NCBI GenBank assembly: GCA_963978545.1
Contig: OZ021731.1
Location: 27,914,093 to 27,978,092 of the forward strand
Origin: Linyphia triangularis
Taxonomy: Eukaryota > Arthropoda > Arachnida > Araneae > Linyphiidae
Length of the DNA stretch: 64,000 nucleotides
Reading direction: 5' to 3'
Both the position numbers and the translations under genes were made by a program. Shown one piece after another: positions 1-12,100 of this stretch (positions are counted from its first letter, which is position 1; each line of letters starts with the position of its first letter). The notes beneath the pieces were generated by a model, which was not told the origin of the DNA, ran no database searches, and was given only the letters and a program-made list of their open reading frames with translations.

Positions 1-47
1 CGGTACCGCTCCATTGTTCTGCTGACAGTCGCTTACGCTTGCTGTTC

Positions 48-345
48 GTATAACTTCAATCTGACTGAATCCTTTACCAGCATGATTATTTTTAAACTTA
101 TTTTTTGTCAACAGAATGTATGAGAACCCTAATTATTTACGTATTATTTCTGTTAGATTTTTAGTTATTCTATAACTTAGCTGCGCGGCAGCTCGCATCC
201 TTATTGTTAAAAAGAAATTCTTCAACTTCAATCTAACTGCATCCTTTACAAACATGAATATTTTTCTTCTTACCTTGTGTTTTCGGTTAACAGAATATAT
301 TAGAAGCCTAAATTCCTTAATATTTCAAATTGATTCCATCAGATT
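48..345. repeat. diverged direct repeat, two ~125-bp units
   Basis: Two AT-rich segments (about 48-175 and 215-345) align: both contain an 'acttcaatct.actg.atccttta' start, an '..aacagaat.ta..agaa.cct' middle and a 'cagattttt'-like end. This looks like an old tandem duplication. No coding signal was seen from 1 to 540. The open frame at 254-487 lies in low-complexity AT-rich sequence. Confidence 0.45.
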
Positions 346-544
346 TTTTTTTCGGTTTTATTTACCCTTAATAGCTCTGTTACACTCCTCGCTCTGTTTT
401 AAACACCTTTACTGTATTACTCAATATAAAACTTATAGTAATCATTTTACAATCATGTACAATAATTTATTTACTATGTTGAGTTAGTAAAATTTACTAA
501 TTTGCGTTAGTAAAATAATAACATTCTTGAGTCAGGTTCAATGT

Positions 545-633
545 TTTTAACGTGATTTCTTGAGTCATGGGAAATCATTTGCTTCAGTCATGAAAAGTCA
601 GGGATTTGGGACATTTAAGATTGGTAGAAACCC
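545..633. mobile_element. fragment of a TIR element ending in AAACCCTG (same family as 1952-2767)
   Basis: The text 'gatttcttgagtcatg' through 'gaaaccctg' repeats almost exactly the right end of the element at 1952-2767. Only this terminal ~90 bp is present. Confidence 0.55.
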
Positions 634-702
634 TGTATATATCTGCATTTATAACTTTTGTACTGGTAAAAGTTGCCAAGAGTCTCAAATGTACTTGTAG
701 TA

Positions 703-1249
703 CAGGGTGTGTATAGAAGGTTGGAAACATTTTAATGTTAAATAATTCATAAAATAATGAAGATAAATTTAAATTGATAACACTAAATGGTTAGATAGTC
801 TCGAATGGCCCTTGTCAATCGACTTCCACATGTGCACCGTTTGTCGCACGGAAAATATCGAGACAGTAGTCAATTTCGCGCCAGGTACGGGCAAACATGT
901 CGGCATCCACGGAGGCTATTGCGGCTGCAATCCTGGCATTTGAGTCACTCGACACTTTCCTCCTGTAAACGATGTCTTCTTCGAATCCTCAAAGGGAAAA
1001 GTCCAGTGGCATTATATCAGTTAATCCGAGTGGCCAAGAGGGAAAAACGTACAATTAATAACACACACAGATGATATTTACCAAAGAAATGATATTCAAA
1101 TGGGAAAAGAAAATTTTCTACGGCAACGTTCACTATAAATGAAAATGCATGAGTTATTCTATGTATAAATGCCCCAAGTTTGTTTCTATCTTCATTATTT
1201 TATGAATTATCCAACATCAAAATGTGTCCATACTTTTATAGACACCCTG
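703..1249 (-). mobile_element. degraded Tc1/mariner-superfamily-like transposon, ~547 bp, ~65-bp TIRs
   Basis: The ends are inverted repeats: the left end starts CAGGGTGTGTATAGAAGG and the right end reads inward as CAGGGTGTCTATAAAAG. Both continue into a shared 'aataattcataaaataatgaagat' arm of about 65 bp in total. The interior encodes the C-terminal end of a DDE-type transposase on the minus strand (815-1046). Confidence 0.7.
815..1046 (-). pseudogene. transposase C-terminal remnant with a premature stop
   Basis: Read on the minus strand, the frame gives FPSWPLGLTDIMPLDFSL, then TGA at 989-991, then GFEEDIVYRR, and ends TNGAHVEVD followed by a stop. The pattern 'P-D-I-T-P-L-D-F-x-L-W-G-x-x-K-D-x-V-Y' and the end 'W-x-E-I-D-Y-x-L-D-x-x-R-A-T-N-G-A-H-V-E' are what I know from C-termini of arthropod Tc1/mariner-like DDE transposases. 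The internal stop replaces the conserved Trp of LWG (TGG to TGA). The N-terminal catalytic part is missing, so the element is a dead internal-deletion copy. The plus-strand open frame across the same bases is a shadow. Confidence 0.75.
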
Positions 1250-1350
1250 TTTATCTGCATTTATAACTTTTGAACTGGTAGAAGTTGCGTAGAATCTCAA
1301 ATGTACCTGTAGTGTATTAGCAATACATGTTGCGGAGTTTATCCCTTTTA

Positions 1351-2800
1351 GCCTGAGAGGCAACTGCAAGTTTAGGGAACCCCGTCGAACATCTTCCTTA
1401 TACTTTTTAGAATGTGGTGTGAAGTGAGTAGATTACGATTCCACTAGTCTGCCATGACAAAAATGCATGGTCAAAAATCCACTTTGAATGAGTTGAATTA
1501 AATCCTATTGCCAAATAGTCATAACTTGTCAAAAAGTGAACAAACTTTTTCATCTGGTAACCCACCTCACTTTGATTTTCAGTGAGAAAAAGCTCAAATG
1601 ATTTCTGATATCAGGCTCAAAAAAATTGCAACTTTTAAAAGTAAGCCAAATTGGCGACATCATATGTCATCAGTGACGTAATATTTACTGCCATCTTAGC
1701 TCATTTGTGAAAGATGGAAGTAAGCAGACATCTGAATCGTCTGCAACCTTCTTAATTGAAAATTGTTTAGCAATGGGTTGCCAATTAAAAAAGAATGCTC
1801 ATTACATCACAAGCCATGACATATTTGGCAATCTGATGTAGTTCAACTAATTCAATGTCGATTTTTTACCAGCTTCGGAAATTTTTGCCGAAACTGATCA
1901 AAAATACACTTTGGATTCGTAATCTACTTACTTTTCTACACATTCTATAAACAAGGTTTCCGCACATATTTAAAATCAGGAAATGTCATGGAAAGTCATA
2001 AATTTGGACATTGGGTAAATTTTGTCATGGAAAATCATGATTTTGAGCAAAAAATGGCCATAAGTCATAGATATAACAGTAAATTTCATGGATTTCTAAA
2101 TTAAGTAAAATCATGTAACTGTGATGTCATAAACTCCATGATCGCTATCCAGCTCATCGAAAATTCATCTATGTTTTTATTTACATTTTGACGGAAACAA
2201 CGGTCACAGTTAAGAATCGTGGCCGATGAAAACATTTCTGAACTCCACATTTGTGACTTCACACTTGTAAGGTCTCATCATAGATAAAAAAAAAATTCAT
2301 TTTGTGAGAACTGAAATAAACAGTTTTGATAAACTTGTGTTAAAAAAAAAAAAATGCTGTCTTCTCTCTTTTATATTGCATTGTTGATATCAAAACATTT
2401 GATTTTTGATTATATATTTATTATTATTGACTTATTCTTTCTTCAAATATTTCTTTATTATTGAAGATTGAATAGCTTTTTTAACACTAAAATATCAAAG
2501 AATTTAAAATTATTTTTCCCTTTTCCTTCTGATTTGAAAGTTACTGAAACAAGGATTTTTTACTTAATTAAAAATAAAACTTAATAAAAATTATTTTATG
2601 GTATATTGATTTACTTACTTTGTTCATGTTAATAAAATTCATATAGGTTATTATTATTATTATTATTTGTGATTTGATTTCTTGAGTCATGAAAAATTAT
2701 TTACTTCAATCTTGGAAAGTCATAAAAATTCATGGATTTGTGACATTTTATTTTGGCAGAAACCCTGCATAAAAAATTCATAATGATGTTTGATGGGGTT
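1351..2800. mobile_element. Foldback-A copy 1 (diverged, split by a nested element)
   Basis: The left terminus 'gcctgagaggcaactgcaag' matches the other Foldback-A ends. The interior carries the 'gtcatcagtgacgtaa' palindrome near 1663-1680. The right arm runs to 'ctataaa' at 1951, is interrupted by the element at 1952-2767, and resumes as 'aaaattcataatgatgtttgatgggg' to about 2800. The last ~30 bp of the right terminus are lost. This is the most diverged long copy in the window, so probably among the oldest. Confidence 0.7.
1952..2767. mobile_element. TIR element (CAAGGTTTCCGC...GCAGAAACCCTG), nested in Foldback-A copy 1
   Basis: The terminal inverted repeats are imperfect (CAAGGTTTCCGCAC against GGCAGAAACCCTG read inward). 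The flanks 'ctataaa' and 'cataaa' look like a degenerate target duplication. Repeated 'gtcatggaaagtcat' motifs fill the ends. The ends and length suggest a hAT-like MITE. No transposase reading frame was recognised. Confidence 0.6.
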
Positions 2801-3049
2801 GCTACATTAATACTCAAAATACCTTTTTTCATATTTCTTTAAATATGAGAGTATTTCTGCTCCAATAGTAACCTAGATAAATAATCCTGGTAGCTTTGCA
2901 ATTTGAGTTTTATTAATAGTCAACATGACAAATATTAAGGTACCTGATCTGTCAGCTTTGTGTTTATTAATAATTGTATAACTACAGAGAACTGTGGATC
3001 TAATGTAGAATTCTCTACCTTTAGTTCATAATTATATTTAATGTTTCAG
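2801..3049 (+). other. end of upstream ARIH1 intron, with splice acceptor
   Basis: AT-rich DNA ending in the acceptor 'atgtttcag' at 3041-3049. No earlier ARIH1 exon is recognisable between 1 and 3049, so the preceding exon (end of RING1) must lie upstream of the window. Confidence 0.6.
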
Positions 3050-3116
3050 GTCTTTAATAACCGACCCTAAAGTGAAACTAAAATATCAGCATTTAATCAC
3101 TAATAGCTTTGTTGAG
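3050..3116 (+). CDS. ARIH1: ARIH1 exon: RING1-IBR linker
   Basis: Acceptor AG at 3048-3049, donor GT at 3117. One base completes a codon from the previous exon, then 22 codons follow, with the conserved '[16 protein letters not shown]' stretch that sits just before the IBR. Phase 0 at its 3' end. Confidence 0.95.
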
Positions 3117-6100
3117 GTAAGTTTTAGTAATATGCATTTATTTTCGTCACTATATAAAGTTTTATGACTACGAAATATTTATAAAATATTGAGTGTTTAA
3201 CAATTTGCTTATTTCTATACTTCTGTGATTACTTTAATCTTGTAGAGATTTATTTTCTTTTACAAGGTATATTAGTATTTGAAGTGAAAGTGTTTTTAAA
3301 ATAATTTTATGCATAAATCGAGGGCTTTGAGTTAACAACAGATGTAATGTAACATTTATTTGAGTAGAGGAAAAAAGGAATTTTAAACTTCTCTTCAATG
3401 TTAGATTACGAAACAAATATATAAAAATAAAGCATATTTAATGTCTGATAAATTTTCAGTCAAATTTCCTAATTTCTATATTTGTGTATTAAATCTTGTG
3501 AGAAGTGCCAACCAAACAGTATAATGGTTAGCGTGCTAGCTTCTAGACCGCGAGGTTGCGGGTTCGAGTCCCGTGTTAGGCATGGGTGTTTGTAAATGTA
3601 TGTTGGCTTGTCTAATGACGAATGTTTCGGCGCATTATAGCCCTCGTGTTGGCGCCAGATAATCTGAAAACAACCAACTTGTGAGTAGTTAATCTCAGAG
3701 ACATGATTTTGATTGAACTGTTTTTTATGCAGTTTAATAGTGTCTGCAAAGTAAGCTATTTCTTCTACACACACACAGATCCTTGTGAGTGTCTTAATGC
3801 TTTTTCCAATTTGTAGTGTAATCGGCTTCTGAGGTGGTGTCCCCAGCCCGAGTGTAATTATGTGATTGCTGTACAGTATGTGGACGCTCAACCAGTGACC
3901 TGTAGATGTCGTCACACATTTTGGTAAGATTTCTAGCATCTTTCTTTTTGAATATGCAATTGTAAACTTTTACCATTTCTATACTTTAAAAACCAAATAA
4001 AAATTGTTTAATTTACACAGGGTTCCCACTGTCATTGAAAGTCATTAAAAGTGCTTAATATTTTTGAACCTGTTTTCAAGGCCTTGAAAGTGCTTGAAAA
4101 TGCTTAGAGGTGCTTAAAAGTCCTTGAAAATGCTTAGAGGTCCTTAATTTTTATAGATATTGTCCAACTGCAAAAATTCATAAAAATGGAACTCGGACTT
4201 GCTATTCCCTCGTGACCGTCACTTATCTGCACTTTATAGGAATTTTCCGACATATTTGTATTACGCATCCACCAACTTGTAACTTTTTTGATAGAATATC
4301 CTTTATTAAAAATTTAAATACAGATATGATGCCTGAAAACAAATTTTCATAGATCCTTAAAAACATTAATTAGGTCCTTAAAAGTCATTGAAAAGTCATT
4401 GATTTTCATTCTGTGATATGAGTGGGAACCCTGTTTACAGGATCTTATCATAACTGATTTTAACAAAAAAAAAATTCTGTTGTTAAATTGTCATAAATGT
4501 TGAAGCAGCTTCAACAAAAGGGTTTTCTTTCAAATGTGCCCTTAGAAGATTGTGTCATATCTGCATCCTAGAGATTAAGTCATTGGTAGAATCTTGTGAT
4601 TTTTTACAGTTGCCCTAAAGTGATCTTGATTGTCCTTAATTTAAAGTTTATTGCCCTGAAATAATTTTTTTTTCAATGTTATAGAATATGGAAACTAAAA
4701 ATGTCTTTACTGTTGTTAGAATGACTTAAGAAACGTTTAATAATATAATCATAAAATTTGCTTGCCTTGAAACAGGAGAAAAGTTTAGCCAAAAGTTAAC
4801 ACTATTGAAACAACTAACCTTAAAACAAATGTTTTTCAAAACCACATCAAATTATAAAAGGTTTTTTCTTAGTTTATTCCATTTATATGTTTTATTTCAT
4901 TAATTTTGTGTATAAATATTTAATGATATGTTCTAAAATCTGGAATCGCCGAAGTCCCGGCAATCCCGGATTTGAGATACTCTACTGAATACAAAATGTT
5001 GTATAATATTCCACTAATTATGTTTTTCCCCTTATTGTTATTGACTTTGCAAAGGCATTTATTTCTTGTTGCACAATTTAATTTTTGTTAATGGAAACTT
5101 GATTGTTAAAAACTATAATAAGTATGAGAGACTTTTCTTAAGATTTAGGTTTTTAATTTCTTGTTTTGTAAAAATTAGCCAAATACTTAAAAAATTAACA
5201 TTTAAAATCTTTTAAATTATTTTTTCAGCTTTGCCTGTGGTGAGAATTGGCATGACCCTGTTAAATGTAATTTATTGAGAAAGTGGCAGAAAAAATGTGA
5301 CGACGACAGCGAAACTTCGAATTGGATTGCAGCGAACACTAAAGTAAATTCCCCTTTCTTACTGATTGCTATTTATTTTTTTAATTTGACACCAATTGAA
5401 ATTTCTCTCTCTCTCTCTTTTTTTTTTTTTTTTTTTTTTTTAACAGTTAAAAGCATTTTCTGAATTTAAGTTATAAAGCATTTGAAAATATAGTATAAGT
5501 ATTTAATGTCAAAAATTGAAAGTCAGCAATAATTGCTAAACTAATTTATTGCTCTATTACCACCTTGTTCATTTATTTGAAAGCTTTTATAATACTATAT
5601 GACACCGTTTCCCAAAGTGTGGGTCATGAATCAATTTTTGATGGGCTACTACAAGATTAAATGTAGTATTAAAATACAGTGTCGTTTATTTCCATTCAAT
5701 AAGAAATGTTTTTTCTTCATAAGAGTTTATTTCTTGACTTATAAAACCTGTTCCATAAAGAACGTCTGCAATTCGTCTTTGAGAAAATCACTGTTGAGAA
5801 TTAGGTGGGTCGCTCAAAATTCGGTTTCTCCAATCAAAAATGGGTCGCAATGATTTAAAAACTGTACTTTTTTTAACGACTATTTTAAATATTTTTAATC
5901 GACAAATACTAATCTAATTTTTGGTTTGCTTAAACCAACTACTGTAACCACAATAACAATGATGAAAGTTTTCCTCCTTTTGGAGGATTTCCTCCTTTTG
6001 TGTTTTTTATGTAACATTTTCCTTTTCTCTGTCCCTGTTTCAAAGATTCGCATTTTTCTGATTTGAGCTAGTTTTTCCCGTAAAAAGTATACTTTTCCTC

Positions 6101-9100
6101 ATGTCTAAACAAAAAAAAATTCCCTCTTAGCTCCCCTTTCCTCACAGATTACTTCACAAGCTCCTAATAATTGAAATGTAATTATTATACAGTATGAGAA
6201 ATTTCATTGTATGTTTAAAATTATTGAATCATCTTTCCTGCATATTTTTTTGTAGAATTTTTGTGTATTACTTCCGCTAGCTTTTTTGACGAAACTTTTG
6301 AATTTCCTCCTTTTTGCTCTCTGATCACTCTCATCCCTGCAATAAATAATAAATCCCTGCAATAATAAAAATCTGATTTGAGCTAGTTTTTCCCGTAAAA
6401 AGTATACTTTTCCTCATGTCTAAACAAAAAAAAAATTCCCTCTTAGCTCCCCTTTCCTCACAGATTACTTCACAAGCTCCTAATAATTGAAATGTAATTA
6501 TTATACAGTATGAGAAATTTCATTGTGTGTTTAAAATTATTGAATCATCTTTCCTGCATATTTTTTTGTCGAATTTTTGTGTATTACTTCCGCTAGCTTT
6601 TTTGACAAAACTTTTGAATTTCCTCCTTTTTGCTCTCTGATCACTCTCATCCCTGCAATAAATAATAAATCCCTGCAATAATAAAAATCTGATTTGAGCT
6701 AGTTTTTCCCGTAAAAAGTATACTTTTCCTCATGTCTAAACAAAAAAAAATTCCCTCTTAGCTCCCCTTTCCTCACAGATTACTTCACAAGCTCCTAATA
6801 ATTGAAATGTAATTATTATACAGTATGAGAAATTTCATTGTATGTTTAAAATTTTGTGTATTACTTCCGCTAGCTTTTTTGACGAAACTTTTGAATTTCC
6901 TCCTTTTTGCTCTCTGATCACTCTCATCCCTGCAATAAATAATAAATCCCTGCAATAATAAAAATCTGATTTGAGCTAGTTTTTCCCGTAAAAAGTATAC
7001 TTTTCCTCATGTCTAAACAAAAAAAAATTCCCTCTTAGCTCCCCTTTCCTCACAGATTACTTCACAAGCTCCTAATAATTGAAATGTAATTATTATACAG
7101 TATGAGAAATTTCATTGTATGTTTAAAATTTTGTGTATTACTTCCGCTAGCTTTTTTGAGGAAACTTTTGAATTTCCTCCTTTTTGCTCTCTGATATCCC
7201 TGCAATAAATAAATTAAGTGTGCTTACAAATGAATATTCCAATATCTTGTACAGGAATGTCCCAAATGCAATGCCACTATTGAGAAGGATGGAGGTTGCA
7301 ATCATATGGTTTGTAAAAATCAGAATTGTAAATCAGATTTTTGCTGGGTCTGTCTTGGACCTTGGGAACCACATGGATCATCCTGGTGAGTAAAACATTC
7401 CCAAAATTAAATTATTTTATCGGTTTGTAATGGGATTTTTACTTTGTTTGGTTGAAAGTATGGCATTGTTAATCTATTACAAAGTGACCACAGAACCGGA
7501 AAAACCTGGAAATCAGGGAGCTTTCTGATTCTGGAAAAAATTAGAGAAATGTCAGGGAACTTTTTAAAATTTCATAAAAATCGGGGAAATTTTGTATTGT
7601 TTAAGGCAAGAAGAAGTTTAATGTTACGGAATAATTTAAACTTTTCATTGCCAGCAAAACTATTTTTTAAAAATTGCATGTTATCTCTTAAGCATACATG
7701 TTCTATTTGATCAGGGTGTCTAGACATCTGGAAAACCTAAGAAAAATTGGGAAATTGGAAAAAAAGTTAGCCCTAAAATCAGGGAATTTTTTAGAAATCT
7801 GTCAGGGAATCATCAGGGAACTTTTTTTCCTGAATTTTGTGACCACCCTGTATTAGATTTTTTTGCATGATTATTAACTGTATTACCAGTCTTGAAATCT
7901 TATTGTAAATTGGCTTTCAGATCAGTAATATATAAGTAGATGGATTTACTTTAGACATTAACATGGGAAAACTAAAAACTGCAATGTTTTAATTGAACTA
8001 TGAACTAATTTTAAACTTCAGATTAGGTTTGTTTGTTTTTTAAAAAAATTCTAAAGATTTGCATATATACTGGTCTTCGATCAATTTGTATTCACACATC
8101 GTCAAATTAAATACTTTAACTAGTTTTATTTAAATATTACAAGATCAATGGGGCAGAAAATTTTAATGTATTTAACTAACAATTTAACTAACCTGTATTT
8201 ATAAATTACAATTTAATGTTATAATTCACAAATTATACCTGTGCAAAAACATAACAATTCTTAAAAGTAAGTTATAACTTATCATTTAGAATCTGTTTCT
8301 TTGATGTGCTTAAAAGATACAGTAATATTAATAACTTGAACAATTAGTAATTTATTAATTTTACATTATTATGGTAATTTTATTCTCTGTATCTATAATA
8401 AAACAATTATTTATATTTGGGGTTTTCAGGAATTATTTCCAAGCTAATTTTTATAAAAAAAATATTCAAGAGATGTTGCTTTTTATAGTTTTAATTTCTG
8501 GAAATTACATCTTTATCATTTCGTATTATCACCTAAATTCATAATTATATGTATGTTTACTAATGAAAGAAGAGCTTATTAAACTAAAATAATACTTTTA
8601 AAGAATTAAGCTAATCAATAGCACTGTGTTCTGTTTAAATAAACAATTTTAAACTTCTTCCAAATTTTCTATGCTTTCTCTTATACTATTAAGATAGTGT
8701 CCACTGCATTTTAATTTATAACAGTGTGTGGGTTTTTTGCCAAAAAATTGTAGTTGAAGAAAAAGCTTTTAAGTCATTTGTGTTGTACAAATTAGCTTAA
8801 CAAACGTTTTTGCATTAAACAGTAATTAATATTCAGGGATGAGATTCTCTGCTTTTTGACAGATTTCCGTAACAGCAGCACCTACGTACGATTCAGACTT
8901 CCCTAAACTTCCGATGTCGTGACCACTTTTACTGCAAATTGCCAACCTCTATCGGCATTATTTACGTTGATGTATGGTAATTAGTTTTGCTGAGCATTAC
9001 GATGATATAAGGACTGCTTTTGCCTAGATTTGCGCTACTAAGTCAAATGCTATCGCCAAGATTCACGTTGTTGTGATGTTCATTTTTGGCGAGTATCACG

Positions 9101-12100
9101 TCGATATAATCGCCACTATTCCGAAGGTTTGCACCTCTATAATTATCCCTAACGCCGAAATTTACGCGATTGTGATAGTAAATTTTGTAGAATGATACGT
9201 CGATATAATCATCTCTATTGCAGAGATTTCCACCGTTATATTGGATGATAACGTTTATGTTGGTGTGTTTGTCAGTTTGTGATTGTTGCTTTAATATGAT
9301 TGCCAAGATTTACGACAGTATGGCGGCTTCTATCGCCGATATTTAAGTTAGAGTAGTAGTAATTTTCACCTAGGTTTAAAAGCAGCTATTGCCGAAATTT
9401 GCAACGCCGTTTTGGTCTCGTTTGTCTGGACTTCCGCTTGGCGCAGCTTAGCCAATATTGACTCTTGTGCCATTAAAATTCATGTAACCAACTAACCTGG
9501 ACTTCCGCTGATGTAATAGACGCCATGTCCGTGATTAGTATGTGTGAGGATTGCGGGAGGGGTTCTTGAAAAAATTTTGGGTTGATCCTTCAAATCCATT
9601 AAGTATGCTTGAATGAAGTATGCATTTTATAGCTATTAATTTTTATCAAAAGCTTATTTAAATATAATTCTTATCATACTTCTTTTGGGTGAATATTGCA
9701 TCTCAGTAATGCATAAGTCGAAAATATGTTATAATGCCTAATTTCAGATTTCTGATGGCCTTGGTGATGTGTTAAACTTGTTTGTTAGTTAAACTTTTTG
9801 TATAAATGATTTAATAATTTGATATTTTTCTTTTTTATTACTTACTGAATAAAAAATAATTAAGTTATTAAATTTTATTGTGTAATTTTTCATCATGTAG
9901 CAGTTTTTAATAGTTTACTTCTTAAAACATTTTTCGCATATAAAGTATGGTGCAATTTCTTTGCTTGCGTATGACTTCAATCTGTTGGGTCTTTAGCCAC
10001 TCTCATCCCTGAATATTACGCCGACCAAACGGTATAGTGGTTAGCATGCTAGCTTCTAGACCGCGAAGTTGCGGGTTTGAGTCCCGTGTTGGCATAGGTG
10101 TTTGTAAATGTATGTTGGCTTGTCTAATGACGAATGTTTCGGCGCATTATAGCCCTCGTGTTGCTGACGGCGCCAGATAGTCTGAATACAACCAACCAAC
10201 CCTGAATATTACAATACTTTAACTTAAAATTGCGGAAATTATGTTTTTACATTTCTTTGAATGTAGCTTTAAAAACTGGGTTTTAAGAAGTCAATGGGGT
10301 GTCCACTAAAATGTTCATGGTACTAATTAGACTGATCACACTGCAGTAACTTACGACTGGTAGGTATATTTTCGAGTGGTGACCTGATGCATTTTCTTAT
10401 TTATGCAGGTATAATTGCAACCGATACGATGAACGAGAAGCCAAGTCTGCACGAGATGCCCAGGAGAAGTCGAGAGCAGCTTTACAACGTTACCTGTTCT
10501 ACTGTAATCGTTATCTTAACCACATGCAGAGCTTGAAGTTTGAGAATAAGGTAGGAAAGGAATTTTTGAATGTTTGAAAGTTACCTTTAGTGTCTGTGGA
10601 GTAATTTATTGCAGTATTTTCTTTGAGAAAATTTTTGCATAATTTTTCCACATATTTATAAGTATTTATTTTGAAGTACTAGACTAAAAATAAAACATTG
10701 AGGTACAAAGTACCTAAACCACAAATAAAACAATTTACTTTTAAAGTTCTTAAAACACTTAACTAAAGTTTATTAAATGCATGATATTCTAATTGGTTAT
10801 TTTCTAAGAATTCAAGTATTTGTGTAACTGGTGTTTATGAAAAGGACTGTTTTTAGAAAACTTTTTGTTGATGAATAGTTTTAGTTTGCGGATACAATTG
10901 ATTGCAGTTGTATATGATGAATTAAATTTTGTTTTCTACAGCTCTATGCTTCGGTGAAGGATAAAATGGAAGAAATGCAGCAACAAAATATGTCTTGGAT
11001 AGAAGTTCAATTTCTAAAAATTGCAGTGGACATTCTTTGCCAGTGTCGACAAACTCTTATGTATACTTATGTCTTTGCTTACTACCTAAAGAGAAACAAT
11101 CAATCAGCAATATTTGAAGTAGGTCATTTTTATTTTTAATACTTAATATATGAATATATATAAGTAACACTTTATGCTGTTCAATATCTAAAAAAAAAAT
11201 TTATTCAAAACACTTTTTTCTTGATTATGCAAGTAATATCGTACTAAAAATGATTTTGAATTAAAATAGTTTTATAGCTGCAGCGTCTATTATTTCCGCT
11301 GTTATTCTAAGGTATTGAGAAGCTTGTATAGATATTCTGATTGAAATCAACATTCCCAGGCGAAACTACAAATGCCACAGACACGTCAAATAGATTGCAT
11401 CGAGATAAGTTTCCGTACCAGAATTGCTTCCAAATTCGAGCAGAAGATTGCTTACTTTCTAACTTTATGGGAAGTTACTATTTTAGCTTAAATATAGAGG
11501 TATCAGATAGTAAGTTGGATATGCAGTTAAAAAAAAATTTTACGAAACTCTCCAACTTCTCGACATTGTTGTTAGTGAAAAATTCGAAATTGGCAGGGTT
11601 TTGTTAAGTTAAGCCAAATTGTACATGCTTGGTATCTAGAACTGATGTCCAGCTATAAAACGGCTGTGGAAGCAGTTGTTTAGCGACAATTACGATCATA
11701 ATTCAACTTGTTTCATTTAAAACAGCAAAATATTGAAATTCAACAACTTAACTTTAATAAATTGAGTGTTAACTAACTTTTTAACTTCTCGTTGATAAAG
11801 TATATTCTTCAAGGTGATCGAAACCAATGAGGAACTTTCACGTTTTTTGGTTTTATTTTTAAATAAAAGTAGAGAAAAAATCATGAAAAGCAATACCATT
11901 GGTTCAAAAATTTGAGCTCGGATAGATAGTTTAAAAAATATTTAGTTTTTCACTTTGCAATTTGGCGGGAAAAAGCCACTTTTGCGTAAAACGTCAACGC
12001 GTAGATAATGAACCAACAAGGTTTCTCCTTTGTTTTGCAACTTTATCCCTGCGTAATCACTTCACAATTTTTTTTATGCGTTTTTGGTCACGTGACTTTT

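Larger units (their letters stand above)
641..1312. repeat. 60-bp direct repeats flanking a TIR transposon
   Basis: Positions 641-700 and 1253-1312 are near-identical 60-bp direct repeats, both beginning atctgcatttataac. They bracket the transposon at 703-1249 almost exactly. Sixty bases is far longer than a cut-and-paste target duplication, so the host sequence was probably already tandemly duplicated or was duplicated by repair. Confidence 0.7.

Noticed and set aside
805..1074. 89-residue plus-strand ORF
   Set aside because: It is the shadow of the minus-strand transposase remnant, which shows the recognisable motifs.
3507..3582. Functional tRNA gene
   Set aside because: A and B boxes are present, but the acceptor and anticodon stems do not pair and the sequence continues into the shared SINE body.
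3469..3976. Minus-strand ORFs of 156 and 60 residues near an ARIH1 exon
   Set aside because: They read the antisense of a SINE-1 copy and of the real plus-strand exon 3817-3923.
10954..11139. Start at the internal ATG 10954 as a small separate gene
   Set aside because: The frame is an ARIH1 exon with an acceptor at 10941 and donor at 11119; the Met is internal.
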